Assembly: GCA_031272775.1 (NCBI GenBank)
Contig: JAISTB010000002.1
Coordinates: forward strand, 1 to 60,990
From: Fusobacteriaceae bacterium
GTDB taxonomy: Bacteria > Fusobacteriota > Fusobacteriia > Fusobacteriales > Fusobacteriaceae
Direction: 5' to 3'
Length of the DNA stretch: 60,990 nt
Program-made: the position numbers and the translations under genes
In this document: piece after piece, positions 49,798 to 58,400 of the stretch
Layout of the letters: each line of letters begins with the position of its first letter
Numbering within the stretch: the first letter of the stretch is position 1
Notes under the pieces: generated by a model
Told to the model about the DNA's origin: nothing
What the model saw: the letters and a program-made list of their open reading frames with translations, nothing else
The model's database searches: none

Positions 49798-51792
49798 TTA
49801 TATCAGATTTACGGGGTCAATATCAACGGAAATCCGGATATTTTTTTTCGGCCCCGTTTTTTCCGTCCCCGTCTCCTCGAGTATAGCGCCCAATTTGCGC
49901 TTATAGGCCGCGATTTCTTTCTTTTCCCCCTTGATAAAGATATTGTAGCGGTAGCGGTCCTTGACCCGGTAGACCAGGGACTGCATGGGACCCAGGATCG
50001 TGACGGCGTCGTCCGCGATCCGCGTCCGGAATTCCTTCACGAAGGCCTGCAAATCTCCTTCGGAGGGGGAGGAAAGGCCGATATTGATCGTCCGGGAAAA
50101 GGGGGGGTAGGAAAGCAGTTTCCGCGTCGCCATTTCCTGCCGGTAAAATTTGTCGTAGTTTCCGTCAAGGATCGCGGTAAACGTATGGTTTTCGGGCTGA
50201 TAGGTCTGTACGACGACCTTGCCTTTGCGCTCGCCGCGCCCTGCCCGGCCCGCCACCTGGGTCACGATCTGGTAAGTCTTTTCCCCCGAACGGAAATCGG
50301 GAAAATTGAGAATCGTATCGGCGTTGATGACGCCCACCAGGGTCACGTTGGGGAAATGGAGTCCCTTGGCGACGACCTGGGTGCCGATGAGGATTTTGTA
50401 TTTGCCGGCCGCGAAATCCCCGTAGACTTCGGCGTAAAAATCCCGCTCCCTGGCTTTTTCCGAATCCACGGAGACCACGGGGACGTCAAAATATTTGCGG
50501 ATTTCCTCTTCGACGCGCTCGATGCCCTTGCCGCTGTGAACGAGGTTCGTCCCGCCGCAGACCGGACAACGACCCGTATAGGGCTTTGTCTCGCCGCAGT
50601 AGTTGCACTTGAATACGCGTCTGCCGGCGTAATAAGAGAGCTTGATGGAACAATGGGGGCATTCCTCCACGGCCCCGCAATCCGTGCACTGGATATAAGT
50701 CGAATAGCCCTTGCGGTTCAAAAACAGGATGACTTGCTCCCCGCGCCGCAGCGTGTCCCGGATCTCCGTCAGGAGTTTTTTGCTGAAATAAATATCTTTT
50801 TCCCCGCGCATATCGACGATCTCCATGGTCGGAAGCAAGGCGTCGTTGTAGCGTCTGTCGAGGGAAATGAGATTGAAGAGACCGGATTTGGCCCAGGCGT
50901 AGCTTTCCACCGAGGGCGTGGCGCTTCCGAAGACGACGGTCAAGTCTTCGAGCTGGGCCCGTCTGAGAGCCACGAGCCTCGCGTGATATCTGGGGTTCGA
51001 ATCCTGTTTATACGTCGTCTCATGCTCCTCGTCGAGGATAATGTACTTGAGGTCCCGCACCGGGGCAAAAACGGCCGATCGTACGCCCAGAACGATTCTT
51101 TTCGCGCCCGTATAGAGGGCGTACCATTCCTTCCCCCGTTCCGCCGGCGTGAGCTTGCTGTGAAGTACGGCCACGGCGTCCCCGAAGGTCTCCCGGAAGC
51201 GCGTGACCAGCTGGGGCGTCAGAGAAATTTCCGGTACGAGAAAAATGCTGCCCCGGCCTTCGTCAAAGGCGTGACGTATCACTTCAATATAGATCTCGGT
51301 TTTTCCGGATCCCGTGATCCCCCGCAGCAGATGATAGGGCTTTTCTTCTTTCAATATGGCGTCCCGGGCCGCTTCCTGTTCGGGGGTCAACGTAACGGCG
51401 CGGGGCTCGCCGGGATATTCCGGCTCGCCTTGCGCGCCTGAGGGCTTTCGTTTTCGGGTTTTTCCCTGCATGATCCTGTCGATCCGGACTTTGAGATTTT
51501 TCGGCAACACGGCCCGGATGATTCCCGGAAGGCTGCACAGATAATAGTCCGAGATCCAGCAGAGTAACGAAATATAAGCGGGCGTTAGGCGTATTTCCCC
51601 CGGAAGGGGCGCCGTTATCGGCAGGATTTTGTATTCATGATGTTCGGCGGTATCGGGGCCGATGACGAGGCCCGAGGCCGTCTTTCCCCGGAAAGGGATC
51701 TCGACCCGCTCCCCGGGCTCATAGCGGTCCTCAGGATCGGCATAAGTAAAAAGCCCGTTGGTGTTATCGGGAAATATCTTGTAGTATCTCAT
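49798..51792 (-). CDS. priA: Primosomal protein N' (replication restart helicase PriA)
   Basis: A 664-residue superfamily 2 helicase that reloads the replisome at stalled forks, slightly shorter than usual in the N-terminal region. It has Walker A GITGSGKTE near residue 156, ILDEEHETTYKQ near residue 245, eight zinc-binding cysteines in four pairs (CTDCGAVEECPHC and CNYCGETKPYTGRCPVC) near residue 375-410 and motif VI QVAGRAGRGE near residue 510. ATG at 51792 overlaps the ftsI stop by four bases. The strand opposite holds a long open frame that is only a shadow. Confidence 0.95.
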   Translation of the reverse strand: MRYYKIFPDNTNGLFTYADPEDRYEPGERVEIPFRGKTASGLVIGPDTAEHHEYKILPITAPLPGEIRLTPAYISLLCWISDYYLCSLPGIIRAVLPKNLKVRIDRIMQGKTRKRKPSGAQGEPEYPGEPRAVTLTPEQEAARDAILKEEKPYHLLRGITGSGKTEIYIEVIRHAFDEGRGSIFLVPEISLTPQLVTRFRETFGDAVAVLHSKLTPAERGKEWYALYTGAKRIVLGVRSAVFAPVRDLKYIILDEEHETTYKQDSNPRYHARLVALRRAQLEDLTVVFGSATPSVESYAWAKSGLFNLISLDRRYNDALLPTMEIVDMRGEKDIYFSKKLLTEIRDTLRRGEQVILFLNRKGYSTYIQCTDCGAVEECPHCSIKLSYYAGRRVFKCNYCGETKPYTGRCPVCGGTNLVHSGKGIERVEEEIRKYFDVPVVSVDSEKARERDFYAEVYGDFAAGKYKILIGTQVVAKGLHFPNVTLVGVINADTILNFPDFRSGEKTYQIVTQVAGRAGRGERKGKVVVQTYQPENHTFTAILDGNYDKFYRQEMATRKLLSYPPFSRTINIGLSSPSEGDLQAFVKEFRTRIADDAVTILGPMQSLVYRVKDRYRYNIFIKGEKKEIAAYKRKLGAILEETGTEKTGPKKNIRISVDIDPVNLI

Positions 51793-54035
51793 GGATTCCT
51801 CTCTTGCGCGCTGATTTCCTTCAACAGGAACGAGGATTCGGCGGGAATATCGATTTTGATCTCGTGGGTCAGGACCACTTTGACGGCCTCGACGCCGAAG
51901 AGGGCCGCTCCCGGCGCGGGAGACTGACTCTCCACAAGGCCGGTCCCCTCGATTTCCGGGGCAATGCCCGTATCAAAGAAAACATTGATGACTTCCCGGG
52001 CTGAAAGTCCCGTGAGATCCGGCATACGGTTGCCTTCAACGCGCCGGCGGTTAGGTTTAATGATGCCGTTGATCTCAGCGGTCGTTTGACCTATGCTCTT
52101 GATTTCCATGGCTTCGGCGCTTCCCGCCGGCAAAATGCCCTTGATTTTGATGATCCGCTTGCCGATTTCCGCAAAGACAGGGGCCGCTACGGCGCCGCCG
52201 TATTTTTCCTCGATCTTTTTGCCGCGGTTGGGCTTCACAAACATGACCAGAACGACGTAAGCCGGTTTATCAACCGGGAAAAAGCCCACAAAGGACGCGA
52301 GGTAATCGTCGGGGAGATAGCCTCCCTTAGGCGAGGCGATCTGCCCGGTGCCGGTTTTCCCGCCGATCCGATATCCCTTGATCTGGGCCCGGGTTCCGGT
52401 CCCTTTCTGGACAGCCTGTTCCAGCATGGATTTCATGAGTTCCGAAGTTTCGGGCTTGATGACCGTATCGACGGCCGCGGGTACGTTTCGCCGGATCACG
52501 ACGCCGTTTTCGTCCTCGATCCGCTCCACGAGGTAAGGCCGGTATCGTACGCCTCCGTTGATGACCGCCGCGAAGGCGACCGCCATCTGGATCGGCGTCA
52601 TGACGATCCCCTGTCCGAAGGAGCGGTTCACCTTCGTCAGGAGATTCCAGCTCTTCATGGGGAGATTGCGGGGGCGCAACTCATTGGGAAAATCGACGCC
52701 GGTCCGCTCATAAAAGCCGAATTTTTGCAAATAATCCTCAAAGGTCTTATTGGAAAATTTCTCTCCGACCTGGACCATGCCGGTGTTGCTGGAGCGGGTA
52801 AGGATTTCTTCCGCGGTGATGACGCCCTTGAGGGTCTTCGTGGTCTCGCGGATCGTGTGCCCGACCCGGGTCAGGGTCCCGTCGCCGATATTGAACGTAT
52901 CGCCGGGCTTGACGAGATCTTCGTTGAGCGCGGCCGACATGACGACGGATTTGAAAATGGAGCCCGGTTCGATCTGGTCCTGGAACGTCCCGTTACGCAG
53001 GGCTTTCCCGGCGCTGTAGAGCGAAACGGAGGCAAGGACCCTGCCGTCCCGGGGGTCCAGCACAAGGCCGTAGGCCGCCTCCGCCTTTGTGGCCGCGAAT
53101 TGCTTCTCGATCTCCTCGGTCAGGACGATTTGCACGTCGCTGTCTATGGTCAGGTAAATGTTCTTGCCGTTGATTTGTTTCTGCATGACGGGTTCCGTGG
53201 TGGGGATGCTCTTGCTGCGGTCCCGGACGACCTGCCGGTCCTGTCGGGCCGTCTTTTCCCGCAAATAAGCGTCATAGGCCTTTTCAATTCCGAAAATGCC
53301 GGTTTTTTCGTCTTCCGCCCCGTCCGTATAGCCCACGTAGCCCACAATATTGCGGTAGCGTTCGTTGATCCGCTCCACGGACTCCCCGAAGTAAATCTCG
53401 TTTTTCCGGAGGCCGTTTTTTTCGATCAGGTCGCTCACCGTATCCCGCTGCCCTTCCGTGAGGTTTTTTTCGATCCGTTTATATTTGCGATTGATTTTGG
53501 CGAGCTCCACGAGGGACGCGATAAATTCGTCCTTGTCGCCGCTGATGAAGGGCAGGTCAAAGATTTCGCCCAGTGCCTTGGCGATTTCGGGTTTCGTGTG
53601 GATCCGGCTCGGGTCCACGGCCGCCTCGTATGTCGTGCTGTTCCAGGCCAGAGGCCGCCCGGCGCTGTCAAAGATTTCCCCTCTGCGCCCTCTTCTCAGA
53701 CTGAAGGCGCCGCTTTGCCTGCGTATGGCCTCGCTGTAGGCGTCGCTGTTTTTGAGCTGAATATGGATCAGTCGGCAGACCGCCAGCAGGAAGAAAAAGA
53801 GGGCGATCCGCGACGACAGCAGGGCTCTCGTCCCGAAATAGCCGTATTTACGCTCTGATGGGCTCTTGTGGAACACGTAGGCGAAGTAAAGGAAGAAAAG
53901 GAGGGCGTAGATCAAGGGAAAATAGCTTTTTTTCACCAAACAAAAACAGATTATGACGACATTTGCGACGATAACCGCTAGTTTTATGGTATTTTTCAAG
54001 ATCTCTCCCCAATTGAGGGATCCTCTCTGTTCCAA
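51789..54035 (-). CDS. FtsI/PBP2-type class B penicillin-binding protein with PASTA domain
   Basis: A 748-residue transpeptidase for septal or elongation peptidoglycan. Active-site motifs are SIFK (EPGSIFKSV near residue 359), SSN (RSSNTGM near 415) and KTG (GGKTGTGQ near 561). A dimerisation domain precedes them, and one PASTA domain (from MPDLTGLSAREV near residue 670) follows. Unusually, three membrane spans appear before the catalytic part (about residues 15-35, 38-56 and 72-92), while class B enzymes normally have one. TTG at 54035 is ten bases after GGGAGG. priA follows by a four-base overlap. Confidence 0.9.
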   Translation of the reverse strand: MEQRGSLNWGEILKNTIKLAVIVANVVIICFCLVKKSYFPLIYALLFFLYFAYVFHKSPSERKYGYFGTRALLSSRIALFFFLLAVCRLIHIQLKNSDAYSEAIRRQSGAFSLRRGRRGEIFDSAGRPLAWNSTTYEAAVDPSRIHTKPEIAKALGEIFDLPFISGDKDEFIASLVELAKINRKYKRIEKNLTEGQRDTVSDLIEKNGLRKNEIYFGESVERINERYRNIVGYVGYTDGAEDEKTGIFGIEKAYDAYLREKTARQDRQVVRDRSKSIPTTEPVMQKQINGKNIYLTIDSDVQIVLTEEIEKQFAATKAEAAYGLVLDPRDGRVLASVSLYSAGKALRNGTFQDQIEPGSIFKSVVMSAALNEDLVKPGDTFNIGDGTLTRVGHTIRETTKTLKGVITAEEILTRSSNTGMVQVGEKFSNKTFEDYLQKFGFYERTGVDFPNELRPRNLPMKSWNLLTKVNRSFGQGIVMTPIQMAVAFAAVINGGVRYRPYLVERIEDENGVVIRRNVPAAVDTVIKPETSELMKSMLEQAVQKGTGTRAQIKGYRIGGKTGTGQIASPKGGYLPDDYLASFVGFFPVDKPAYVVLVMFVKPNRGKKIEEKYGGAVAAPVFAEIGKRIIKIKGILPAGSAEAMEIKSIGQTTAEINGIIKPNRRRVEGNRMPDLTGLSAREVINVFFDTGIAPEIEGTGLVESQSPAPGAALFGVEAVKVVLTHEIKIDIPAESSFLLKEISAQERNP

Positions 54036-54074
54036 GACGTTCTTTCCTCCCTGACAGTCATGCTTTATACCAAT

Positions 54075-54103
54075 AGTATAGCATTTTTCGGGGAGAATGA
54101 GAA
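54075..54103 (-). promoter_or_regulatory. Promoter of the ftsI-priA-def-ftsB operon
   Basis: On the minus strand TTCTCA (54103-54098) and TATACT (54080-54075) are 17 bases apart. The -35 is weak. Confidence 0.5.
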
Positions 54104-54117
54104 GGGGTTTATTGATC

Positions 54118-54143
54118 CGGGCGGGAGTTGCTTCCCCCGCCCG
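54118..54143. terminator. GC-rich hairpin after the cyclase gene
   Basis: CGGGCGGG (54118-54125) pairs with CCCGCCCG (54136-54143). It lies 32 bases beyond the cyclase stop on the minus strand; no strong U-run follows, so termination is likely but not certain. Confidence 0.5.
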
Positions 54144-54174
54144 TATTTTGGCTGAAAAAATTCAATCGCTTATT

Positions 54175-54984
54175 CTACTTGGGGATTACCGCGAAGACCC
54201 GGCTCGTAAAGCCTGTGCCGCCCTTGATTTTCGGGAAGGTCACAAAGATCACGCCGCCCACCGGAGGCAATTTGTCCAGGTTTTTCAAGAGCTCCACATT
54301 GAGTTTGCCGCTGTCCAGCACGTAATCTTCGCCGATGAAGCCGACGGTGGAACCGGTCACCGCGGAATCGGTATCGGCCGTCTCATGTCCGACCGCGGCC
54401 ACATTGCGCTCGCCCACTAAAAACTTCAGCGCTTCGAGATCCCAGCCGGGATAATGGGACTGTCCCTTCTTGTCTTTATTTTCGTAGGTCTTGATATCCC
54501 GTTTGGACCAGTCGCTGCGGAAAGCCACAAAGGCCCCCTCGGGGATCTTCCCGTATTTCTTCTCGAAATCGAGAATATCCTGTTTTGTCAGCACATAGTC
54601 GTTGTTCTTGGCGACCTCGGCCGATTTGTCAATGACAACCAGCTTGTAGGCCAGTTCTTTGGGGCCGTAATCGTCGGTCTGGCGACCCTTGGGGTCAAAA
54701 TGCGCCGGAAAATCCGTGTGGGTGCCGTATTGACCGGGCAGCGTGTACTCGTAGGTCAGGAAGGTGTTGCCCGTCGTTTCAAAGGTGTAGATGGCCTTGA
54801 CCTTCAGGTCCTTGAAACCATGCCAATGAGGGGTCTGGGGGCTCACGTCGAGGCTCAGGTCCACCCACTCATACTTGTCCTTGACTTTGTCCAGCTTTTT
54901 CCAGAGCGCCTTGCTCTCTTTGGCCGATGTCAGCGTAAAGGCAAGCACAAACAGCGTTAAAACCAGCAATAACTTTCTTTTCAT
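54175..54984 (-). CDS. Exported cyclase-family (kynurenine formamidase-like) hydrolase
   Basis: A 269-residue metal-dependent hydrolase of the cyclase family (PF04199). A signal peptide (KLLLVLTLFVLAFTLTSA) indicates export to the periplasm. The zinc motif is YGTHTDFPAHF near residue 85, and GHETADTDSAV near residue 199 supports the fold. Known members hydrolyse N-formylkynurenine, isatin or other amides and lactones; the substrate here is unknown. AGGAGGAG precedes the ATG by seven bases. It is transcribed alone, divergently from the haemagglutinin gene. Confidence 0.85.
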   Translation of the reverse strand: MKRKLLLVLTLFVLAFTLTSAKESKALWKKLDKVKDKYEWVDLSLDVSPQTPHWHGFKDLKVKAIYTFETTGNTFLTYEYTLPGQYGTHTDFPAHFDPKGRQTDDYGPKELAYKLVVIDKSAEVAKNNDYVLTKQDILDFEKKYGKIPEGAFVAFRSDWSKRDIKTYENKDKKGQSHYPGWDLEALKFLVGERNVAAVGHETADTDSAVTGSTVGFIGEDYVLDSGKLNVELLKNLDKLPPVGGVIFVTFPKIKGGTGFTSRVFAVIPK

Positions 54985-55412
54985 TCGTTCACTCCTCCTG
55001 TGTCATACTGTATTTTCAGTCTGCTTATACAATAAATTCAGACCTCATCGGTATCATAACACGGAACGGGGAGGGACGCAAGGAGATTTATTTTTTGTGA
55101 ACTTTGGGGTGGGATTTCTCAAAAATGGAGACAGAATTGATGGGAAACATACATTTTGTTCTGGGTCAGAACGATGAATCTTGACTTCGAAGTTAAAAAA
55201 ATCTTTTTTGCCCGATTGCCCATAAATTCAGGCCAGTTTTTGTATACACTTCATTTTGACATTTTATTGCTTGACATGATTGCCATAATGGGATAATATG
55301 TAAGTTAATAAAAACGAAAAGAAAAATCGCATCATGTTCTACCTCATTCGTTTTGGAATTTTTGAGACGAATATTTTTATAATCACGGCGAAATTGCCGG
55401 AGGGAGGATCCC
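54985..55412. other. Divergent intergenic region before the haemagglutinin gene
   Basis: A 428-base region without convincing coding frames. It holds the cyclase ribosome site, the haemagglutinin promoter and a leader of about 107 bases. No repeat or riboswitch was recognised. Confidence 0.6.
55271..55299 (+). promoter_or_regulatory. Promoter of the haemagglutinin gene
   Basis: Consensus TTGACA (55271-55276) and TAATAT (55294-55299) are 17 bases apart. GGAGGGAGG stands five bases before the ATG at 55413. Confidence 0.72.
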
Positions 55413-58400
55413 ATGAGAAAGAAAAAGAACGCCAAAAAACGAGTGACGGAGGAGATCAAAATCGTTGTCCGGAGCCTAAAACAAAGGTTAATGGCTGTTT
55501 TTTTGCTTTTTCTCATGCAGGTTCAGCTCTTTGCGGGCATTGTACCTGATCCCATCACCATAGGAACACGGGTCACAACGACATCAACCGGAATAGATCA
55601 GGTCGATATTGCAAGACCCAACGCCAACGGCACATCCTATAACGCTTACAAAGAATTTGATGTTGACGAGAAGGGGCTTATTCTCAATAACAACATTTAT
55701 ATCGTGGTGAATACAGAACTTGCGGGCCTGATCGCCCGAAACCGAAACCTTGACGGCCCTGTCGAGGCAAAACTCATCATCAATGACGTTACAGGAAACA
55801 AAGGCTCGACCATCAAAGGAATCATTGAAATTGGCGGCGCCAAGGCTGATGTCGTGATCGCCAACCGAAACGGCATCAATATCAACGGCGGCGGGTTTAT
55901 CAATGTGGGATACGCCACGCTGACAACGGGCCGTTTGACCATGAAAGACGGCGATTTAGCAGAAATCCAAGTAGATCAAGGGCATCTTGGGATAGGATCC
56001 AAAGGACTTGACGCCACACGTCTTGAATCTTTGGATATAAGCGGAAAAACCATAGGAATTGACGGTCCCATCAAGGGATCGGACCAGACAAAGCTCAGGG
56101 TATCTGCCGGATCCCAGAACATCAATTACCGGACAAAGAAAGTCACCAGCAAAGGAAAGACCTATGAAGGCGTTGCCATTGACGGCAAAGCCTTAGGGTC
56201 CATGTACGCCGGTAAGATTGATGTCATAGCGAATGACAAAGGCGCGGGCGTCAACCTCAAAGGAGATTTGATCAGCCTTGACGATATGACCTTGACCTCA
56301 GGCGGGAAACTCACCACATCGGGCAAGGTGAAAAGCGCCAAGAAAGTACGCTACAAGGCTGAAAAAGCAGTACGTGTTGAAAATGAACTCTATGCCGGAG
56401 AAAAAGCGGAAATCAAGGGCGCTGAGGTAGAGCTTGCGGCAAAAGTTGTGGCGGGCTATGAAAATAGCGGCACAGGCGTATTGGCTCTGGAGATTACCGG
56501 AACCGATATATCGAGTACCGGAGAAATCGAAGTATTTGGCACAGCCAAAGTCACAGGCGAAACAATAACCAATTCCGGGACCTTCGTTGCCGATGAAGAA
56601 ATCGCCCTTGCGGCAGGGAACACAACCAACAGCGGCGAGATTGCCAGCGGAAAAGTAGGGATTACAGGAAAGACTCTGGACAACAGCGGCGTCATCCAGA
56701 CCACGGACTTGAAAGTGGTTTTGGCCGGAATAACCAATAGCGGCCTGATCCAAACAACCGAAATTGGACTAACCGCAGATGAAATCACGAATTCTGGTAT
56801 TATTTCCGTTGAAAAAGGCATCAGCGCCAAAGGCTCAAAACTTTATAATGCAGGTGTCATCACAACGCCTGGAGCGCTTCATTTTGCCTATGATGAAATG
56901 GGGAATATCGGGGGTCTTCTCTATGGTGAAAAGGAAATCGTCCTTGAAGGTCTGACGCTTGATAATACCGACGGCGTCATTTCAACCTTGGGCAATATGA
57001 CCCTGACCATAAAGGATATCACCGGAAAACGCGGGACGCTATCTGCGGAAAACCTTGCGATTACTTCAGATAATCTGAGTAATGAAGAAGGGACAATTCA
57101 TGTAGCGAACTTCGCGGCCGATCTTGTGGGGACGCTTAATAACAATGGCGGCGCCATCGTAAGTGAGAAGAGCATCCGGATCACCGCAAGGGATCTTTTG
57201 AGCCAATATGGAGTAATTTATACCGACGGAGAACTGGTTATCACCACCTCAAATCTTCTGGATAATAAAGGCGGAACCATCGTAGGTATGCTTGATACTC
57301 TGGGCGGGAATACGCTCATCAACGAAGAAGGCCAGATTCTAACCAATAAAGAGTTGACGCTCGCAAGCCTCTACACGAATAATACTGGCGGGGAGATTTT
57401 CACTCCCGAAAGAATAATCATCACCGGAGACACATTCGTCAATGACGGCGGATACCTCCATACCAACAAAGGAATCACAATCACCGTAACCCGGGCAAGC
57501 AACAGGGACGGATTTATCTTGTCCGACGGTCTCACCAAAGAAATGCTTGCCGCCATGGAAGAAGCGGCAGCCGCAGAAGACGAACCCGCAATTGAAACTC
57601 CGACAGAAGAAGAGCTTCTTGCCGAAGTTGAGGAAGAAACCCCCCCCGAACTGGCGCTTGAAGAAGAAGCCGAAGTCATTCTTTATGACGGAATAGCGCT
57701 TATCGCCAATACATTGGATAACACCAAGGGCATAATCCGAAGTCTGGGCGATCTTGTTATTACAGCGGATACCACAAACGACGGCGGCGCATTGATCGGG
57801 GCCAATATTGATTATACCGGAAATTTACTGAATAAAGACGGGACTGTTTCGGCAAGCGCCATATCCATAACAGGGAACATCACTGGAAACAGCGGCGGGA
57901 GCATCGCAGGCACAACCATTGCCATTGTGGGCGCGACAAACAACAACGGCGGAATCCTATCGGCTGGCACAATTGACGTAACCGGAAATGTAACAGGAAA
58001 TGCCAATGGCATAATTACAGGCCAGACGCTTACTATTGCGGGGGCGGTCAATAACAACAGCGGCACAATTCAAGCCAGCACGATTGACATTACCGGAAAC
58101 GTGACAGGCAATGCCGATGGTACGATTCTTGGTCAGTCCGTGGCCTTAACGGGATCCGTCAATAACAACAGCGGAGACATCACAGGCGAAACCGTAACCA
58201 TAACCGGATCAACCAGTAACAACAGCGGAACCATTCAGGCGGGAATCTTTGAAGAAACAGGGAATCTCACCGCAAACGCCAAGGGAACCATCGCGGCAGA
58301 CACCATCGAAATCACAGGAAACGTCAATAATACCAGCGGAACCATTGAAGGAAACGAAGTCGCACTTGCGGGAACAGTCACCAACAACAGCGGAACTTTG

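Noticed and set aside
49717-51441. Open frame of 574 codons antisense to priA
   Set aside because: The opposite strand has all PriA motifs. The antisense translation lacks domains and has no ribosome site.
52086-53858. Open frame of 590 codons antisense to the PBP gene
   Set aside because: Shadow of the FtsI-type gene, whose SIFK, SSN and KTG motifs are intact.
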